A program made the position numbers and the translations under genes. The notes under the pieces are model-generated. The model saw nothing but the letters and a program-made list of their open reading frames with translations, was not told the origin of the DNA and ran no database searches. Source: Cryptocoryne crispatula var. balansae (taxonomy: Eukaryota > Streptophyta > Magnoliopsida > Alismatales > Araceae). From it: a stretch of DNA of 64,000 nucleotides. Positions 11,691 to 24,145 of the stretch are shown here, piece after piece. The stretch lies in contig CM069935.1 of NCBI GenBank assembly GCA_036172225.1, positions 24,463,297-24,527,296 on the forward strand. Direction: 5' to 3'. Position 1 is the stretch's first letter. Every line of letters starts with the position of its first letter.

Positions 11691-12884
11691 TGTTGCCGAA
11701 GATGCCTTAGCCAGCTCCTCCATAGGATTCGTTCATAGTGAACATAGTCACCATCACCTCCAGGCCTGCACCCGCATCTCCAGAGCGCCAAGTCATAGGC
11801 AGATAAGGCTCGAGTGTAGCCCTTGTTACAACCTGAAAGTCAGGAATGTGCACTGCCCTTGGGACTGCACTCACCCAGTTACCTTCATCCGAACTCGTTC
11901 CAAGCTTAGGGAGGAGAAGCGTTGATGACTGCAGCTCATCATCCTACCACTCCTCAACCGGTTCATTGCCCTAAACTGGTTGGAAGATGATCACTGGGTC
12001 CTTGCTGTGATCATTGTTGCTAAAGTTGTACCAACTACACAGGTCAAGTGTAGACCTTATGTCCACCCCAAGAAAGTTGGCCGATCAATGGCCAAAAAAG
12101 TCATAGAGAGGGGGGCAGTCCTCTCCTTCAAAGACGGAAGGACTAAGTCAACTTGTGGCTCAAGAAATGATAGTCTAGGCAAGGGACCAGCCCTTAGCTT
12201 GTCTTCCTTCATTGAATTGATCAACAGACCTATCTAAGAAGAAATGGTAGATGCTATCACCTACTAGACGGAATTGTCAATGAGGTTGGTCAGTCCGCCA
12301 ACCAGCCTTTTCAGTTTTCAGCTTAGCCAACCGGGGGCAAACTCCCTGTTGAATCCTCTCACCATCAGGCCAGCCAACCCCTGGCTGGAGATGCCAAGGA
12401 GACCTCTCCTTCAAAGATTGAAGGACTGAGCCAATCTATGGCTTAGAAGATGTCAACTCAAGCGAAGGACCAGCCCTTAGCCCACCTTTCTTCACTAGAC
12501 CGACCAGCATTCCTAGCTGAGAGGAATCGCTAGGTGCCACCACCTGCCAACAAAAATTTCTATGTGGATGGTCGATTCGCCGACCAACCATTCCAGTTCT
12601 TTTTACTCAGCTGACTAGGCAAGCTCCTCGTCGAGTCCTCCATTCAGCTGACCAATCGATCGACAATCTGGCCCATGAAAGCCTGGCAACAGTCGCCTGC
12701 CACAATTGAGGTACTAGTGGTCAGCCTAGTTGCTGACTCACTACGGCATTCAACTCTGCCAACTAGGGGCAAGTCCCCCGTACAAGCTACTCCTCATTGG
12801 AAGGTCCATCTAGTGGATGCCAATGCAAATCGGGGGCAAGTATATCCCAATAATATTGAGGATGATTTATCCTTGGACTTATCC
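11691..12884. other. Unrecognised stretch with internally repeated blocks
   Basis: Two blocks resemble each other. One is 'aaggactaagtcaacttgtgg' wording with 'gggaccagcccttagc' near 12,140-12,200. The other is 'aggactgagccaatctatgg' with 'ggaccagcccttagcc' near 12,420-12,485. The phrase 'gggcaaactccc/gggcaagtccccc' recurs. Open frames of 107, 85 and 78 codons on the plus strand show no domain I recognise. It could be cargo of the CACTA-like element starting at 11,371 or an LTR-element remnant. Confidence 0.35.
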
Positions 12885-13008
12885 CTAATTTTTGGGGATA
12901 ACCTAGATTAAGTTAATCTAGGATAAAGTAATTTTTATTTGTGAACCAAATAGGGACTTAGGGATAAACTAAGTCTATTCCTAGTTATCCCCATACCAAA
13001 TAGGACCT
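12885..13008. mobile_element. Possible MITE related to the next one
   Basis: The sequence is rich in 'ggggataac' and 'ttatcccc' in opposite orientations and is partly self-complementary. It ends in 'gttatccccataccaaatagg', close to the terminus of the neighbouring MITE. Boundaries are approximate. Confidence 0.4.
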
Positions 13009-13014
13009 AAGGTG

Positions 13015-13112
13015 ATGTTTGGTACGGGGATAACTTGGGGATAAACCTGAGTTATCCCCAAAATTTTGAGGATAACCCAGGTTTATCCTCAAAATTTTAT
13101 GGTACCAAACAT
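13015..13112. mobile_element. Short MITE with perfect 11 bp terminal inverted repeats
   Basis: ATGTTTGGTAC at 13,015-13,025 is the perfect inverse of GTACCAAACAT at 13,102-13,112. The interior ('ggggataacttgggg', 'gttatccccaaaattt') folds on itself. A diverged relative lies at 15,286-15,440. Confidence 0.65.
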
Positions 13113-13689
13113 GCCCTAAATGATTCAAGTCTTTTGCATTGAGATGGGTTTTGGCCCAAGAAAGTCTAAATCACAACCTCATTTAAGAGCGTTGTCAGCA
13201 AAATAAGTCTCTCTTGCTAAAGATATTGTTAACAATATAAAAAATAACTAGACTGAAAATTTTAACTAAATAATGTATCTTATTTTCTCAAAATGTATGT
13301 TGTCAAAATATGCTATGAAACGTCTGTTGTGACTAAATTGCTTGTTTTGCATCATAATTATTTTCAAATAATTGTGTGTTACCTATTTGCATTACCTAAG
13401 GACATTGTGAGATTGTTTGTTATTATCTTTTTTATTCAGTTTTTAGCTCAAGCATTTGTTAAGATTGAAAATCAAGTAGATTTACTTTAACCTCTTAATA
13501 AAATTAAGTACCCTTTTTTAGGGTAAGAAATTATATTTGAAATTAAGTAATCAAACATAAGCCAATCTCAAAAGAGACCTAAATCTATTATGCATGTATG
13601 CTGCCCTATTAAAAGCATAAGAATAAATGCATCATAATACAAATACTACTAGCACATAGGTTAAGTGGTGTTTGATGACGGCGAGAACT
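13113..13689. other. AT-rich non-coding stretch
   Basis: Nothing recognised. The 65-codon ORF at 13,293-13,490 is hydrophobic by base composition and is not supported as a gene. Confidence 0.35.
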
Positions 13690-13930
13690 TACGCCGTATT
13701 TGGTTAGAGTTTCATTTTTTGGTACTATATCAATATTGATATTAATATTTTCAAATGTTGGAATATCAATATCAAAAGTAATACAAGTGGACACTTGTAT
13801 TACATAATATGCTTTGTTTGCATTATAAATTTTAAAATTGATACAATTAACCAAACACCTCTTAATTATTCCTAGCAATATCAATTTTAAAATTGATAGT
13901 GATAGAGGTACCTAATAGTGATACCAAAAA
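13690..13930. mobile_element. MITE-like element rich in 'atcaatattgatatt' inverted motifs
   Basis: It starts near 'cgtatttggttagagtttc' and ends near 'ataccaaaaaggacg'. The interior contains many inverted 'aatatcaat'/'attgatatt' motifs. A related fragment is at about 15,785-16,005, ending 'ctataaccaaacaggac'. Terminal repeats are poor, so the limits are uncertain. Confidence 0.4.
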
Positions 13931-14588
13931 GGACGTTAAATATGAGATCTAAAATTTATTTTGTATATTTGAATATTCTAGATAGATATCTGAAGGGTTG
14001 AGTAGGACTATTTGATAAGTATCTAAATCTGAAAATTGAATAGATTAAATTTATTTGATAGCAAAAAATAATATCTTAATCTAAAAACTATATAGATTAA
14101 GATTGCATGTTTTTTTATAATCATAAAGTAATATCTGTAATTATTTAAATATAATTATTTTAAAAATGATTTCACAAAATAACACATGAAACTATAATTA
14201 AAAATAGCTAACTGTAAACTCATGTTTTCAATATTTTCTCGGTAAATTATTTTATTTAAAATTTTTGACAAATTTAACTAGGATTATGTACGAAAAAATA
14301 AAGTTTAAAATATTAAACTATATTTTGTTATATTATAAAAATATAATGTTATAGTGCATATTAAAATATTAAAATTATAAGTATTTATGAGATACGCCAT
14401 AAAATATTTTTATTTTAATTATATTTATTATTAACTGACCATGGTGCATGAGTGTCCGAAAAGCAGGCGAAATGCTATCAATGAAAATTGTGATGTATAA
14501 AAGAGTGATTTGATATTGACCGCTCGGAGCGGTAGACATACATGCACATCCTATGACACACGGCGGGTCACGTGCGTTTGTCTTTTAC
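13931..14588. other. Very AT-rich stretch
   Basis: No ORF, TIR or LTR boundary is seen. A short GC-richer piece at 14,515-14,580 has no recognisable feature. Confidence 0.35.
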
Positions 14589-14904
14589 GGGGTGTTTGGT
14601 TGGATGATAATTTTTTTGTACACTTTCGTGATAAAAAATGTATTAAAATAAAAAATGAACTGACATAAAATTATCATGTTTAGAGGGATGTGATTACAAA
14701 AAAGACTAACTACCACACATGACCAAACAAAGTGGGGGACCACAAGAAAAAAGAAAGAAGTGAGATTCTTTTTTTGTTGTTTAAGAAGAAAATCACTTTT
14801 AAAACATAAAGTTGTTATGATTACCGAACATCTTTTTAACAAGTTTTGTTACCATTTTTAAAAATTAAAACAAAAACTTTTATTATCATGCAACCAAACA
14901 CCCC
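14589..14904. mobile_element. MITE with GGGGTGTTTGGTTG terminal inverted repeats, copy 1
   Basis: GGGGTGTTTGGTTG at 14,589-14,602 is the exact inverse of CAACCAAACACCCC at 14,891-14,904. The next few bases, 'gatgataa' and 'ttatcatg', also pair. The length is 316 bp. A second, more decayed copy lies at 21,541-21,812. No target duplication could be recognised. Confidence 0.8.
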
Positions 14905-15285
14905 CTTAGGCAGATGGCTAAGTGACACGTGTTGACAAACTTTTGTATAATTTAATCGATAGATATCAAATTTGTGACGCAGTATCAGCCCTGAATAACA
15001 TAGATAATAGTGATAACAATGTGAACATGTTTAATTACGATAATTATTGTTTATAAATAAACATAATATCATCTATATATTTAAAATATAATATTAAAAA
15101 TTATAATTTTATTCTATGTTAAACCATACTTTAATATTAAGATATTTTATATATTTTATAAAAAACTAATAATATTTTTTACCTTTTCTATATTAAAAAA
15201 CTAAATTTTGATTTGGAGAGAGTAGCCTCCTATTTTGTCAATGTATACATCCTTCTCCCCTCTCTGGTTCTTCACTTTTTCTTGA
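14905..15285. other. AT-rich stretch
   Basis: Nothing recognised. Confidence 0.35.
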
Positions 15286-15440
15286 CGGTCCGTTTGGCAT
15301 GAGATTATACCCAACTTAAATTGATACCAAAAATGCCCTAAATTTTGGCATTAAAACATTATGGGAATAAGCTTGGTTTATCCCCTAAATTTTGGAGATA
15401 AACCAGATTTATCCCCCAAGGGGATAACTATCCTGTGACT
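15286..15440. mobile_element. Diverged MITE of the 'ggggataac' family
   Basis: It begins 'ggtccgtttggcatgag' and contains 'ggtttatcccctaaatttt' and 'gagataaaccagatttatcc' in the arrangement seen at 12,885-13,112. Terminal repeats are eroded. Confidence 0.4.
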
Positions 15441-16141
15441 GAAATGAAAAGCATAAAATTTATCAAACAATTAAAATATGTTTGCGCTTAACAAAATCAA
15501 ATGATTCAAACTCTCAAACTGAAATCAACCAGCTGTTTCAGTTGACAAGTATCTTCAATTTGGTGAATCAGAAAATAAATGAAACTTAAACCCTACTAAC
15601 CCAGAGTTTAAACTTGCCTCCGATGGAAAAGGAAGAACACAACACAACCAAGCGACATTAGAATTTTACATGGTTCGACACATTAATTTCTTAGATCTCA
15701 CGTAGAGAAAAGCAGGTCACAGTCACAGGCTTCACAACTGGAATATCTGAAGAACCTAATTTGCTTGGTAAAGAATTAAACATCTTTATGGTTATTAATT
15801 TTGAAATTGACATCAATATAAATTATTACAAGGTGTCTAACTGTCAATCAGTTCTGAAGTTTGTAATACAAAGAGGGCATTAATTATAATACCAAGTGTC
15901 TAGCTGTATCAATTTTGTTATTGATACTCAATCCTCTAAACATATTAATATCACAATTGATATAGCATCATTCTTAAATACTATAACCAAACAGGACATA
16001 AACCAAGGTAGGTGGGGTCGGGACTCGGGTTGGGACAAGGCCTGCCGGGGTCACAATAAAAAAATAATTTTACAAATCCTGGGTAGGGATCTGGGGGTTG
16101 AGACCGGGTCACGACCTCGCCTTCCATGGCATAAACAACTG
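15441..16141. other. 3' flank of the PHS1-like gene, with MITE fragment
   Basis: 15,785-16,005 is a fragment of the 'atcaatattgata' MITE family. 16,010-16,120 is a short GC-rich piece with 'gggtcgggactcgggttggg' wording. No exon is recognised. Confidence 0.35.
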
Positions 16142-16740
16142 TCATTCGACGGAAAGATGCCTCTTGTCAGAAGTACCTAAAGACAGGCTGACACTCCCTC
16201 CCCGGTTAACCTTGAGGACGTCCAAAGCCTTCTGTATTTCCAAGGTCATGGCACTGTCCACGCTGCCAGACGATGTCATTCTATGCACCTTCTGCAGATG
16301 CAGCTTAAAAGAACTGCTGCTTAATCCAGCATTCTTACCGCAAATGGGGCACACCTTCATGCTGGGTCTCTTGTGTTGCCACTCCATAGAGGCTGTTCCA
16401 TGGCAGTTCTTGTCGATCTCTACCAGAATCTTAGCAAAGCCATCGTTAGGCTGAGCTCTTCGATGCACCTTCTTTAGCAGATTCCATGCCTCCGAAAGCT
16501 TGAAGTTCCTGAGGGAAATAAAACAAGGCATTTAGTTGAGTGAATCAATTTACTTATTGGAGCAAGGATCTATGTTCCTTACTTTCTTAGCATCAAATAC
16601 GCAAGTACAACAGTTGCACTCCGGCTCCTTCCTTCGAAACAATGAACCAAAATCTTTCCACCTTTTTGTTCAGCATAATCAATGAAATTGAATGCCTCTT
16701 CAAAGAGAGTCTTGATATCTGCATCGTCACTGTCACTTAT
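16142..16740 (-). CDS. PHS1: PHS1-like dual-specificity protein phosphatase, last two exons
   Basis: Two minus-strand exons are seen. The upstream one is 16,740-16,583, with acceptor ttttcag and donor aaa|GTAAGG. The terminal one is 16,508-16,142, with acceptor tttccctcag and stop TGA at 16,144-16,142. The 74-base intron falls inside a lysine codon and keeps the frame. The first exon holds the catalytic signature HCFEGRSRSATVV, which is HC(X5)R and contains the phosphocysteine nucleophile. The terminal exon continues with a C-terminal tail that includes CPICGKNAG and a His pair (C-x2-C-x13-H-x4-H). Both match what I know of plant PHS1, a phosphatase acting on cortical microtubules. The N-terminal kinase-like domain and start of the phosphatase domain were not found to the right. 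They may lie beyond long introns or be missing, so the locus could be a fragment. Confidence 0.75.
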
Positions 16741-19447
16741 CTGAAAACATTTAAGATACAGTAGGCAACAACTCATTACTTATACCCAATTTAATTGAGT
16801 ATCAAAAATAAATTTTTTTCAATTTTGATATTGATATTTCTAAAGGACAAATTATCACTATCAAAATAGATAAAGCAGTTAAAGTGTTCATGGTTCAGTT
16901 TCGGACCATTTTTTTGAAAGCAAAACCAAATAAGACTGGTTCAAGTAAATCTCAAACTGAAAGTGAACCAAATGGATGATTTGGTTTGGTTCATTGGTTC
17001 AGCATATAGTATTTATTTATAAAATAAAAAATAAAATATTATTGTTAGATAAACGATAATAAAACAATTCACTAACTAGGGTCAACCCTAAGTTTAGTAT
17101 TTTATTTGATGGAGAGAAATATGTCTTTGATATCATGCTATATGTATTTATGATAATATACTTTTAAAATTAGTATAATACAAAATAAACTAGGTCAACT
17201 GGTTTACCGGCTCAATTTTGGTTAGAGGGGGCTAAGCTGAACCAAATTGATAACAATTTAATGGTATGGTTCAAGAAGCAGAACAGTCAATGTCCCTAAT
17301 CAAACCGAATTTACATGTATAGGTGAACACCCCTACATAGGGTTATGCATTAGGTAGTTGAACCTGCTAAACCGAACCTTTGATTCAGTTTGAATCCCCT
17401 GTTTGGTTTAACCAGTTTGGAAGTCTTCGAAACCGAATCAAACATGACCAAACCATTTAACCTGAATTAGTTAAAATATTGTGAAAAATATGATTACATT
17501 ACTAATAAAAATAATATTGATATAGTTTTATGGTAAAATAATATTTATTTTAATTATTTATAACTTAATTTTGTATATTTATATAAAAATAATTATTTAG
17601 AATATTTTATCTACTTTTGGTCTCAAACCAAACCATACATTTAGTTCAGTTTGAGCACCTACTCGGTTTGGTTTTGTTTGGAAAAAATTTACCCCAAACC
17701 ATACCAAACTGAATTGTGCGCACCCCTACCCTAGACACTTGTATTCAGGTATAAAACAAAATATGTAAAAGAAAACCTAGCAGATAGCTTCCCTTGGAAT
17801 TCTAGTTCAATTCGACCCTTTTGGGGTTGAATCAATGCCACAAGACTACCGCCGCTGCATCTTTATCAGGTGGGGAAGGCAGGACCATGATCCAATGACG
17901 ATCCTGGTCCTATCAGGTTTGACAGACCCAATAGGATCGTCTCCCATGCCCTCCCATGTGGTGCCACCTGCTGCCTCAGCAGCCAATTCCTGTGAGTCAC
18001 TGCAATTGGCCAATTCAGGCCGAATTGTTCCTGATCCAGGCTTATTTGGTCAGGAATCTGGGGATGGATTGGAGTCCCCCCTCCCAAATCGAGTCAGCTC
18101 ATGCTGATTATGATGATAAGGAGTGGCTGATTCCGTGAACCATGCTTGTATTACAATTCATATTTTGTTTAAAACACATTTTAAAAATGATATTAACAAC
18201 CAAACACCTTGTAATGATTTATATCAATGTCAGTTTCAAAATTAATATTTACATAGGTGTTGAATACTACTACCAAAAACCTTGTGATAATTTAGGTGTA
18301 TGAAACAACACATGAAACAAATTGTCATACCTGCATGATATCATTACAGAAGAACAAATCTAAATAAAAAATTAAAAGCCAAATTAACTGTGTAATTCTA
18401 AAAAGGAGGCCACTTGTGATTCTGGGAATTTATAACAATTTACTTGACAGTGACGAACAACTGGTAGTTTTCAGTTCATCAATTAACACTGCAGCTAAAG
18501 GCCTACTGTTCTGCCAATTGATCAAGCATATAAACACAAATGAAACCCATCGTTGAAGTATGCTAACTGAAAAACAAAAATAGATGCCACAACACGTCAG
18601 CACCCATTGTAGAACTTGAGGCTCAGGTAACTGCAAAACAGATAAGCCAGTTCAAGGCTGTTGAGGTTCACTGTTTTTTGAGCATTCTCAGTTGCAGATA
18701 CTTTCATCATAGGAACAAGGCAAAGAAACAGTTGGAAGCAATCTAGGAATCACTTGAGGGCATAGTTTTGGGTCTTGCAAGAAGCTCACAAGATTCCCAG
18801 TCTGAACTTTAGAATGATAACGTGAGGAACTTAGTCCAAAAGAAATATCACAGGGAAAAGTGTGATTCAATGGAGGGACCTTCTATTGAAGGAACTCCAA
18901 AGCTAAGACACTCTTCTCCTTACCTATCCAATGGTGTGGAGGGCATTTTTTTGACCCACTACCATAGGCTCACGGATCTTGACAGAGGCCCTCTGGTTCC
19001 CTTGCACACTAAGAATAGAGGGGATCTTCGTGATGTGTTGCAGCTGCAAATTGACCCAACATGCCGCAGATGAGTCATAGAGCCTGCAATCTCCTCCAAG
19101 CATCCTCTTGGATAAATAGAGAATAAAAGAGAGAGAGAGAGAGAAATCCCTTCAACATCTGGCCACTAGGAACGTGCTGCAAGGCGGCCTCCCAAACCAC
19201 CCCTTGGCTGCAATACCCAAGGGTGCAATGAGAGGGGGAATGGCTGAAACCTTCCCACTTCGTATGGATTTTTACGGAGTCCATCTGATACCCAAGGGTA
19301 CTTAACCGTCTCCCTTTCTGAGTTGCTGCACACAAGAGAGTCCAAGGACTCTTTAACTGCAACATTGATAAAGGAAGAAAACAAAATGGCCTGGTCAAAA
19401 AATGAGTCCACCGGACTCCCTCCATAACACCATCCTGGCTATTGAGT

Positions 19448-19448
<1 letters not shown>
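16741..19448. other. Intron or upstream flank of PHS1-like gene, transposon remnants
   Basis: 16,785-16,870 and 18,170-18,290 hold 'tatcaatttt'/'aaaattgata' MITE remnants. 16,880-17,330 and 17,345-17,730 are degenerate 'ggtttggttcag'-type repeats ending 'acacccctac' and 'gcacccctacc', reminiscent of hAT non-autonomous elements. A splice-like acceptor and donor bracket a tiny minus-strand segment at about 18,330-18,360, but I cannot show it is a PHS1 exon. Other small ORFs (17,835-19,425) show no domain. Confidence 0.35.

Positions 19449-19449
<1 letters not shown>

Positions 19450-19499
<50 letters not shown>
19450..19499. repeat. (GA)n microsatellite, about 25 repeats
   Basis: An uninterrupted run of GA dinucleotides. 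Confidence 0.95.
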
Positions 19500-19500
<1 letters not shown>

Positions 19501-20079
19501 CTGGCCCCTCCCCCCCTCTCCAAAACAACTTTAATACCTTCAACAATGGAGGTTACTGCATGCACAAGGTCAGATCAAAAGCCACAGCTATTCGGGGTCT
19601 CTGCAGTCTCCACATCCATCTGCAGTAAGCAGACCCCACCGCTATTTAAAAATTGTTTTTTATCCTGTCAGATGGAGGTATTCAGAGAGCCATGTCTACC
19701 ACACAGTCCACGCAGCTCCACTAGTCAAAGAAAAGAAGAAACACAAATGAACCCTGCCAGGTAGGCTGAATAGAGAATATTTGGATGCTCCACTCTAACC
19801 ATGCGAACATCCTCAATAAAGGAGCACTAAATTATTAAAAAAAATACTCCCACAGGGTCCTCCAACAAGTGGGGTACTACACCAATCAAAGAAGGTTGTT
19901 CACAGCCTCCAAAAAGATGGAAACATTTGGACTCCCACATTGGGACCTCCCACGGGGATGCCTTCCTCCCATGCCCATAAATATACCAGCTCCTCACTTC
20001 TGAAAGGAGAAGACCAAGGTCAAGGAGACGTGCACGATGCTTTGAGCAGGAGCTTGGGCAAAAGAGATATAAGAGAAGA
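19500..20079. other. Non-coding stretch
   Basis: No recognisable gene, TIR or LTR end. ORFs of 72 codons (plus) and 95 codons (minus) have no domain. Confidence 0.35.
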
Positions 20080-20450
20080 ACCCTTAGATTGTAGAATCGG
20101 TTGACTCGATTCAAAGAGACTTCAATCCGATTCCTATTTGAATGACTGATTCTAACCTGAATTCCATCGGAATTAATCTGAATCGGTCGAATCAGCCTTG
20201 AATCAATTGAATCGAATCAGAATCGGAATTATGATAAAACAAAATTTAGGTGGAATCGGACCGAATCGGCTAGAATCAGTCTGCATCGGAATCAGAATAG
20301 AAATTTTTAAATTTTTTAAAAAATTCCAATTCTGGATCAATTTCTCTTCCTGAGAATCGGTTTGAATTGAACCAATCCGATACGATTCATTAGATCAGAT
20401 CTCCACCAATTCAGTGACCGATTCCGATTCGAAAATCCTTGGAAGAACCA
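20080..20450. repeat. Degenerate GAATC-rich repeat
   Basis: Irregular repeats of 'gaatcgg', 'gattcg' and 'aatcgaatcag' in both orientations. No coding signal. A comparable GATCGG-rich patch lies at 35,339-35,480. Confidence 0.6.
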
Positions 20451-21540
20451 AAAGCAAAACTCGAGCCATGAAGACAAGGCCATGGCCTTAGGCTAACAAA
20501 AACCATAAATGCTATATGTGACAAAATACTTAGGAAGTGTATGACCCTATGTTCTTGAATAAGTATCTATCTTCCACATATTCTTAATGTGTATGGAAGA
20601 TAGTTGTTCAAGCCTTAAACCCAAATTATTTAGAGTTGGTTAAATGTATTTTCTTTCTCAACATACGTCAAGTTTGAGTTATTTCTTTAGAAATATTTGA
20701 ATCATCTAAATCAAGTTATATTACTCTGCAAGTTGACTTAAGTCTGCCTTTTTTATTTTATTATTTTGATATTTTATACTTTGCTAATTGAAGCATTTTT
20801 AAGAACATCTATGGCCAATCTGTACTTCATATATTCTAATTTAGTCAAATAGTTAACATCCTCATCACATTTTTCATTTTTTTGAATAATTCAATCAAGA
20901 TAATTAAACTAAATACTTTGAGATAATATTATTCCATCCAAATAACTTCCACATCTTCTTCTATTTTTTATTAAATTTACAATGCATAAATTTACCTTAT
21001 TCTACTTGAAACTATAAAGTGTTTCTTCAAAATTCTAACTTCTTATTAACTCTTTCATATGTCTTATCTATCAATAATTCAATATAATGTCGTTGGCAAA
21101 TATGATACACCATGATATGTCATTTTGTATTTGTCAATTCATCCATTGCTAATACAAAAAGATAAGGATTTTTCACAATTCATTGATAAAAGTCATTTGA
21201 AAGAGAAAAAATTCTCTTGTTCTTCTTGAGCTATATATGCACTAGTAATTGCTTCACCATACATATCTTTTGCCATCTAACGAATATCATCTTTTGCTAT
21301 AACACCAATCATAAAACATCTTTTGAAACACTATTGTAAGCCTTTTCGAAGTCAATAAACATCATCAATGAATCTTTCTTCGTATCTCAATATTTCTCCA
21401 TCAAATTTTTAATGAGAAAAACAGTTTTCATTGTAAACAACTGAGACATAAATCCAAATTGATTGACTAAAATATTTATATTATTTCTTAAACATTGCTC
21501 CATAACTCTTTCAATTTTATAGTATGACTCGTAAGTTTAT
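20451..21540. other. AT-rich stretch, nothing firm
   Basis: No gene is recognised on either strand. The wording of 20,800-21,540 is AT-rich with many short interrupted frames. A decayed retroelement reading frame cannot be excluded but is not supported. Confidence 0.3.
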
Positions 21541-21812
21541 AAAATGTTTTGTTACCCAATAAATTCTCATGCACTTTCATGAAATAAAGTCTAAGCTAAT
21601 CAATGACATAAAATTGTCATGTTTGGGGAGATGAGATAACGATACAGAGTGAGAACCATTTATGACCAAAAGAGGTGAAGGAACCACAAGACAAAAAGAG
21701 TTTCTTTAAAAACATAAATTTGTAATGGTCGTCAAACACCACTTTTAAAAAATTTTGTTACAAAACATAATTTTGTAACAAAAACTCAATTTGTCATGCA
21801 ACCAAACAACCC
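21541..21812. mobile_element. MITE with CAACCAAACAACCC end, copy 2
   Basis: It is homologous to 14,589-14,904: 'gacataaaattgtcatgtttggggag', 'tatgaccaaa' and 'aaccacaaga' occur in the same order. The right end is CAACCAAACAACCC at 21,799-21,812. The left terminal repeat is decayed. Confidence 0.6.
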
Positions 21813-22638
21813 ATTAATCTCTACAATTTGAGCAAACTTGTATCTCTTTTTTTTCTTAAAAATGGTATAATTATATTCTTTCTCCATTCATTCAACATTT
21901 TCTTAGATATTAAGATTTTGTTTAAAGTCAAGTTAACCATTCCACCTCTAAATCTTCCAAATATTTTCTTACTTCAATAGACATGTTGTTGCAGTCGCAT
22001 GCTCTATTTTCATCCTCCTCACCCTTTTTTAACTTTTAAAATTTTAATTCTACAATAATCGCTATGTTACACTAGTAAAGTTCTCATTAAAAAATAGTAT
22101 CAAAATAACTTCTACACCTTTCTTTAATAATATCATCTTTGAACAAATTATTTTTAATTATCCTTGACACATTGATCTTTGTTAAGTTTTTAAGATCTTC
22201 TCTCTATCATCTTTGTTAATTTATAGATATCTTTTCATCATATCACTATATCCTTTAATGTTTTATTAACAATAATACCTACCTCATTTTTTGTTTCTCT
22301 TCTTTAATATATGCCACAATTTTTAACATATATTTCTCACTTTACATTTCTCTCATGTCTATTTGGATTGTTGAGTGAAAGTAATATTAAACTTTCTTTT
22401 CTCCATACTGTCAATAGGTTTCATAAATTTTCTTGTAAGAGACCCAATATTCTAACTATTCATTCTCATCTTTCTTCCAATATTTCTATTAGATTTCTTT
22501 CTACAATAATATCTTTTTTTTTAAATTTGTTATTCGGCACTATGTACTAGCTTCTTTACCCACATTTGTCCATGATGTAAGAAGTCATACTTATTTAGCA
22601 CTGAATTCAAGTGATTATGCGGCACACCGTGTGAGAAT
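21813..22638. other. AT-rich stretch
   Basis: Nothing recognised. The plus-strand ORF at 22,311-22,550 (79 codons) is low-complexity. Confidence 0.3.
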
Positions 22639-23634
22639 TAGGATTGTCAATGGGCCGAGCCGGGCTGGAAGGTGTGATCAAGGCCCAATTTATGATATTC
22701 CAAGTTAGCCTAGCTCAGCCCACATTATTTTCTGGCCCAACCTAACCTGGCTTGGGAAAAATTTTAACTCGGCCCAGCCCATCCTAGTGTGGCTCGGCCC
22801 AATCTTTCTCAAGCACAAATAGTTCAAGTAGAATACGACCCACTGTATTCAACCATTGCCGATTTGGTAACATATGGATGAAAAGGTGTTTGCTAGAACC
22901 AAATTTTTGGTGTTGGAAGTTGGAAGACATTATTTAGTAGACATAAGACTCAAACATGAACACTCAATGCTCTGGGCTCCGGTATACGACACCCCACTTG
23001 ATAGAAGCAGTTGCCGCATTGAGATCTATCACCTGGTGCCTAACAAACTAGATCAAGGCCATGAGGGTGAGGATGGACATGAGAACAGGCACCGACAACT
23101 CATAAGTTATGGACGGTTGCCTACTGGATTTTGAAGAGGAGCTTGTGCCGTTTACAAACTAACACCTACCATTAGAAGATGTCAATTTTTTTATTTTCAA
23201 CGGCCTATCTGGTAAGGGTAATGTCTATCGGAAGGTCGAAGCTACTCCAGTTCTCAAATACTAGTGCACCACCATAAGCAAGCTTGAGCTCAATGGCATT
23301 CGGAACCCCACAAGGATCTAGCTAGATGTTGCAGTTGGATGAGTAGTTCAGGGAGAACGCAAGAGCAGATGACTAGAGGAGCGGAGACCGCAATGGTGTG
23401 GGAGCACAGGAGCAACCACACAACAATGCGGTCAGTGGCAAGAAAGACTTAGATGGCAGACATACTGATTGGAGGAGGGAGAGGAGTCTTTGCAAGCAGC
23501 AAAGACGGACATGAGGATGGACACTGATGGCCCGTGTCTAGCCCAGAATTGACACAACTAGATCCTGTGGCCTCAACTCTCTAGCCCTAAATTCGGCCTA
23601 TGTTAGGCTTGACCTGCTGGTGTTGACACCCCTA
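22639..23634. mobile_element. Probable hAT-type non-autonomous element (996 bp)
   Basis: The left end TAGGATTGTCAA and right end TTGACACCCCTA pair at 10 of 12 positions. They match the termini of the better-defined element at 24,146-25,032. The flanking octamers (GTGAGAAT and ATGCAAAG) do not match well, so the target duplication is not confirmed. The interior includes an 86-codon plus-strand ORF (22,874-23,134) with no recognisable domain, and no transposase is seen. Confidence 0.5.
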
Positions 23635-24137
23635 ATGCAAAGAACACTCAGCACCCTTGTTGTTCATGTCAGTTTAAGATAATTAGTTCAACATATAGTT
23701 TATACAAAAAAATAGTCAACTTAAGATCTTAGATCAAGTAGAACTATTATTCTCTTATTGTGAATAAGAAAAAAATTGATGAGAGTACGGTGGAAGGTTA
23801 TCTAAATAAAGTTAAGTATTGTTTATATTTAGTTTTAATTATTTGTTGAATCAGACAAATATGAATGGTTCTCTTACCATGATCAATTGGATCATGTGCT
23901 TTAAAAAAAGAGATTGATATTATTGGAGATTATGAGTGAGTAGATATAATCAGTATATGTTAAAGATGTAATAAATGACTTGATTATTTTGATAGTTCCA
24001 AGTTTAGTCATTTATAAAAATAAAAAAATTAAAAATAAAAATGATTTTAAAATGACAAGGGATGATTTCAGAACAAAGAACTATAATAAAATAATTTTAG
24101 ATAATAACCTCTTAGATTTTGAGGAGTTAACTAAAAG
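23635..24137. other. AT-rich stretch
   Basis: Nothing recognised. Confidence 0.3.
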
Positions 24138-24145
24138 TATGGAAT

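Noticed and set aside
18330..18360. Tiny minus-strand exon upstream of the PHS1 catalytic exon
   Set aside because: Splice-like ends exist and the frame would fit, but the ~10 residues do not clearly match the conserved phosphatase sequence expected there.
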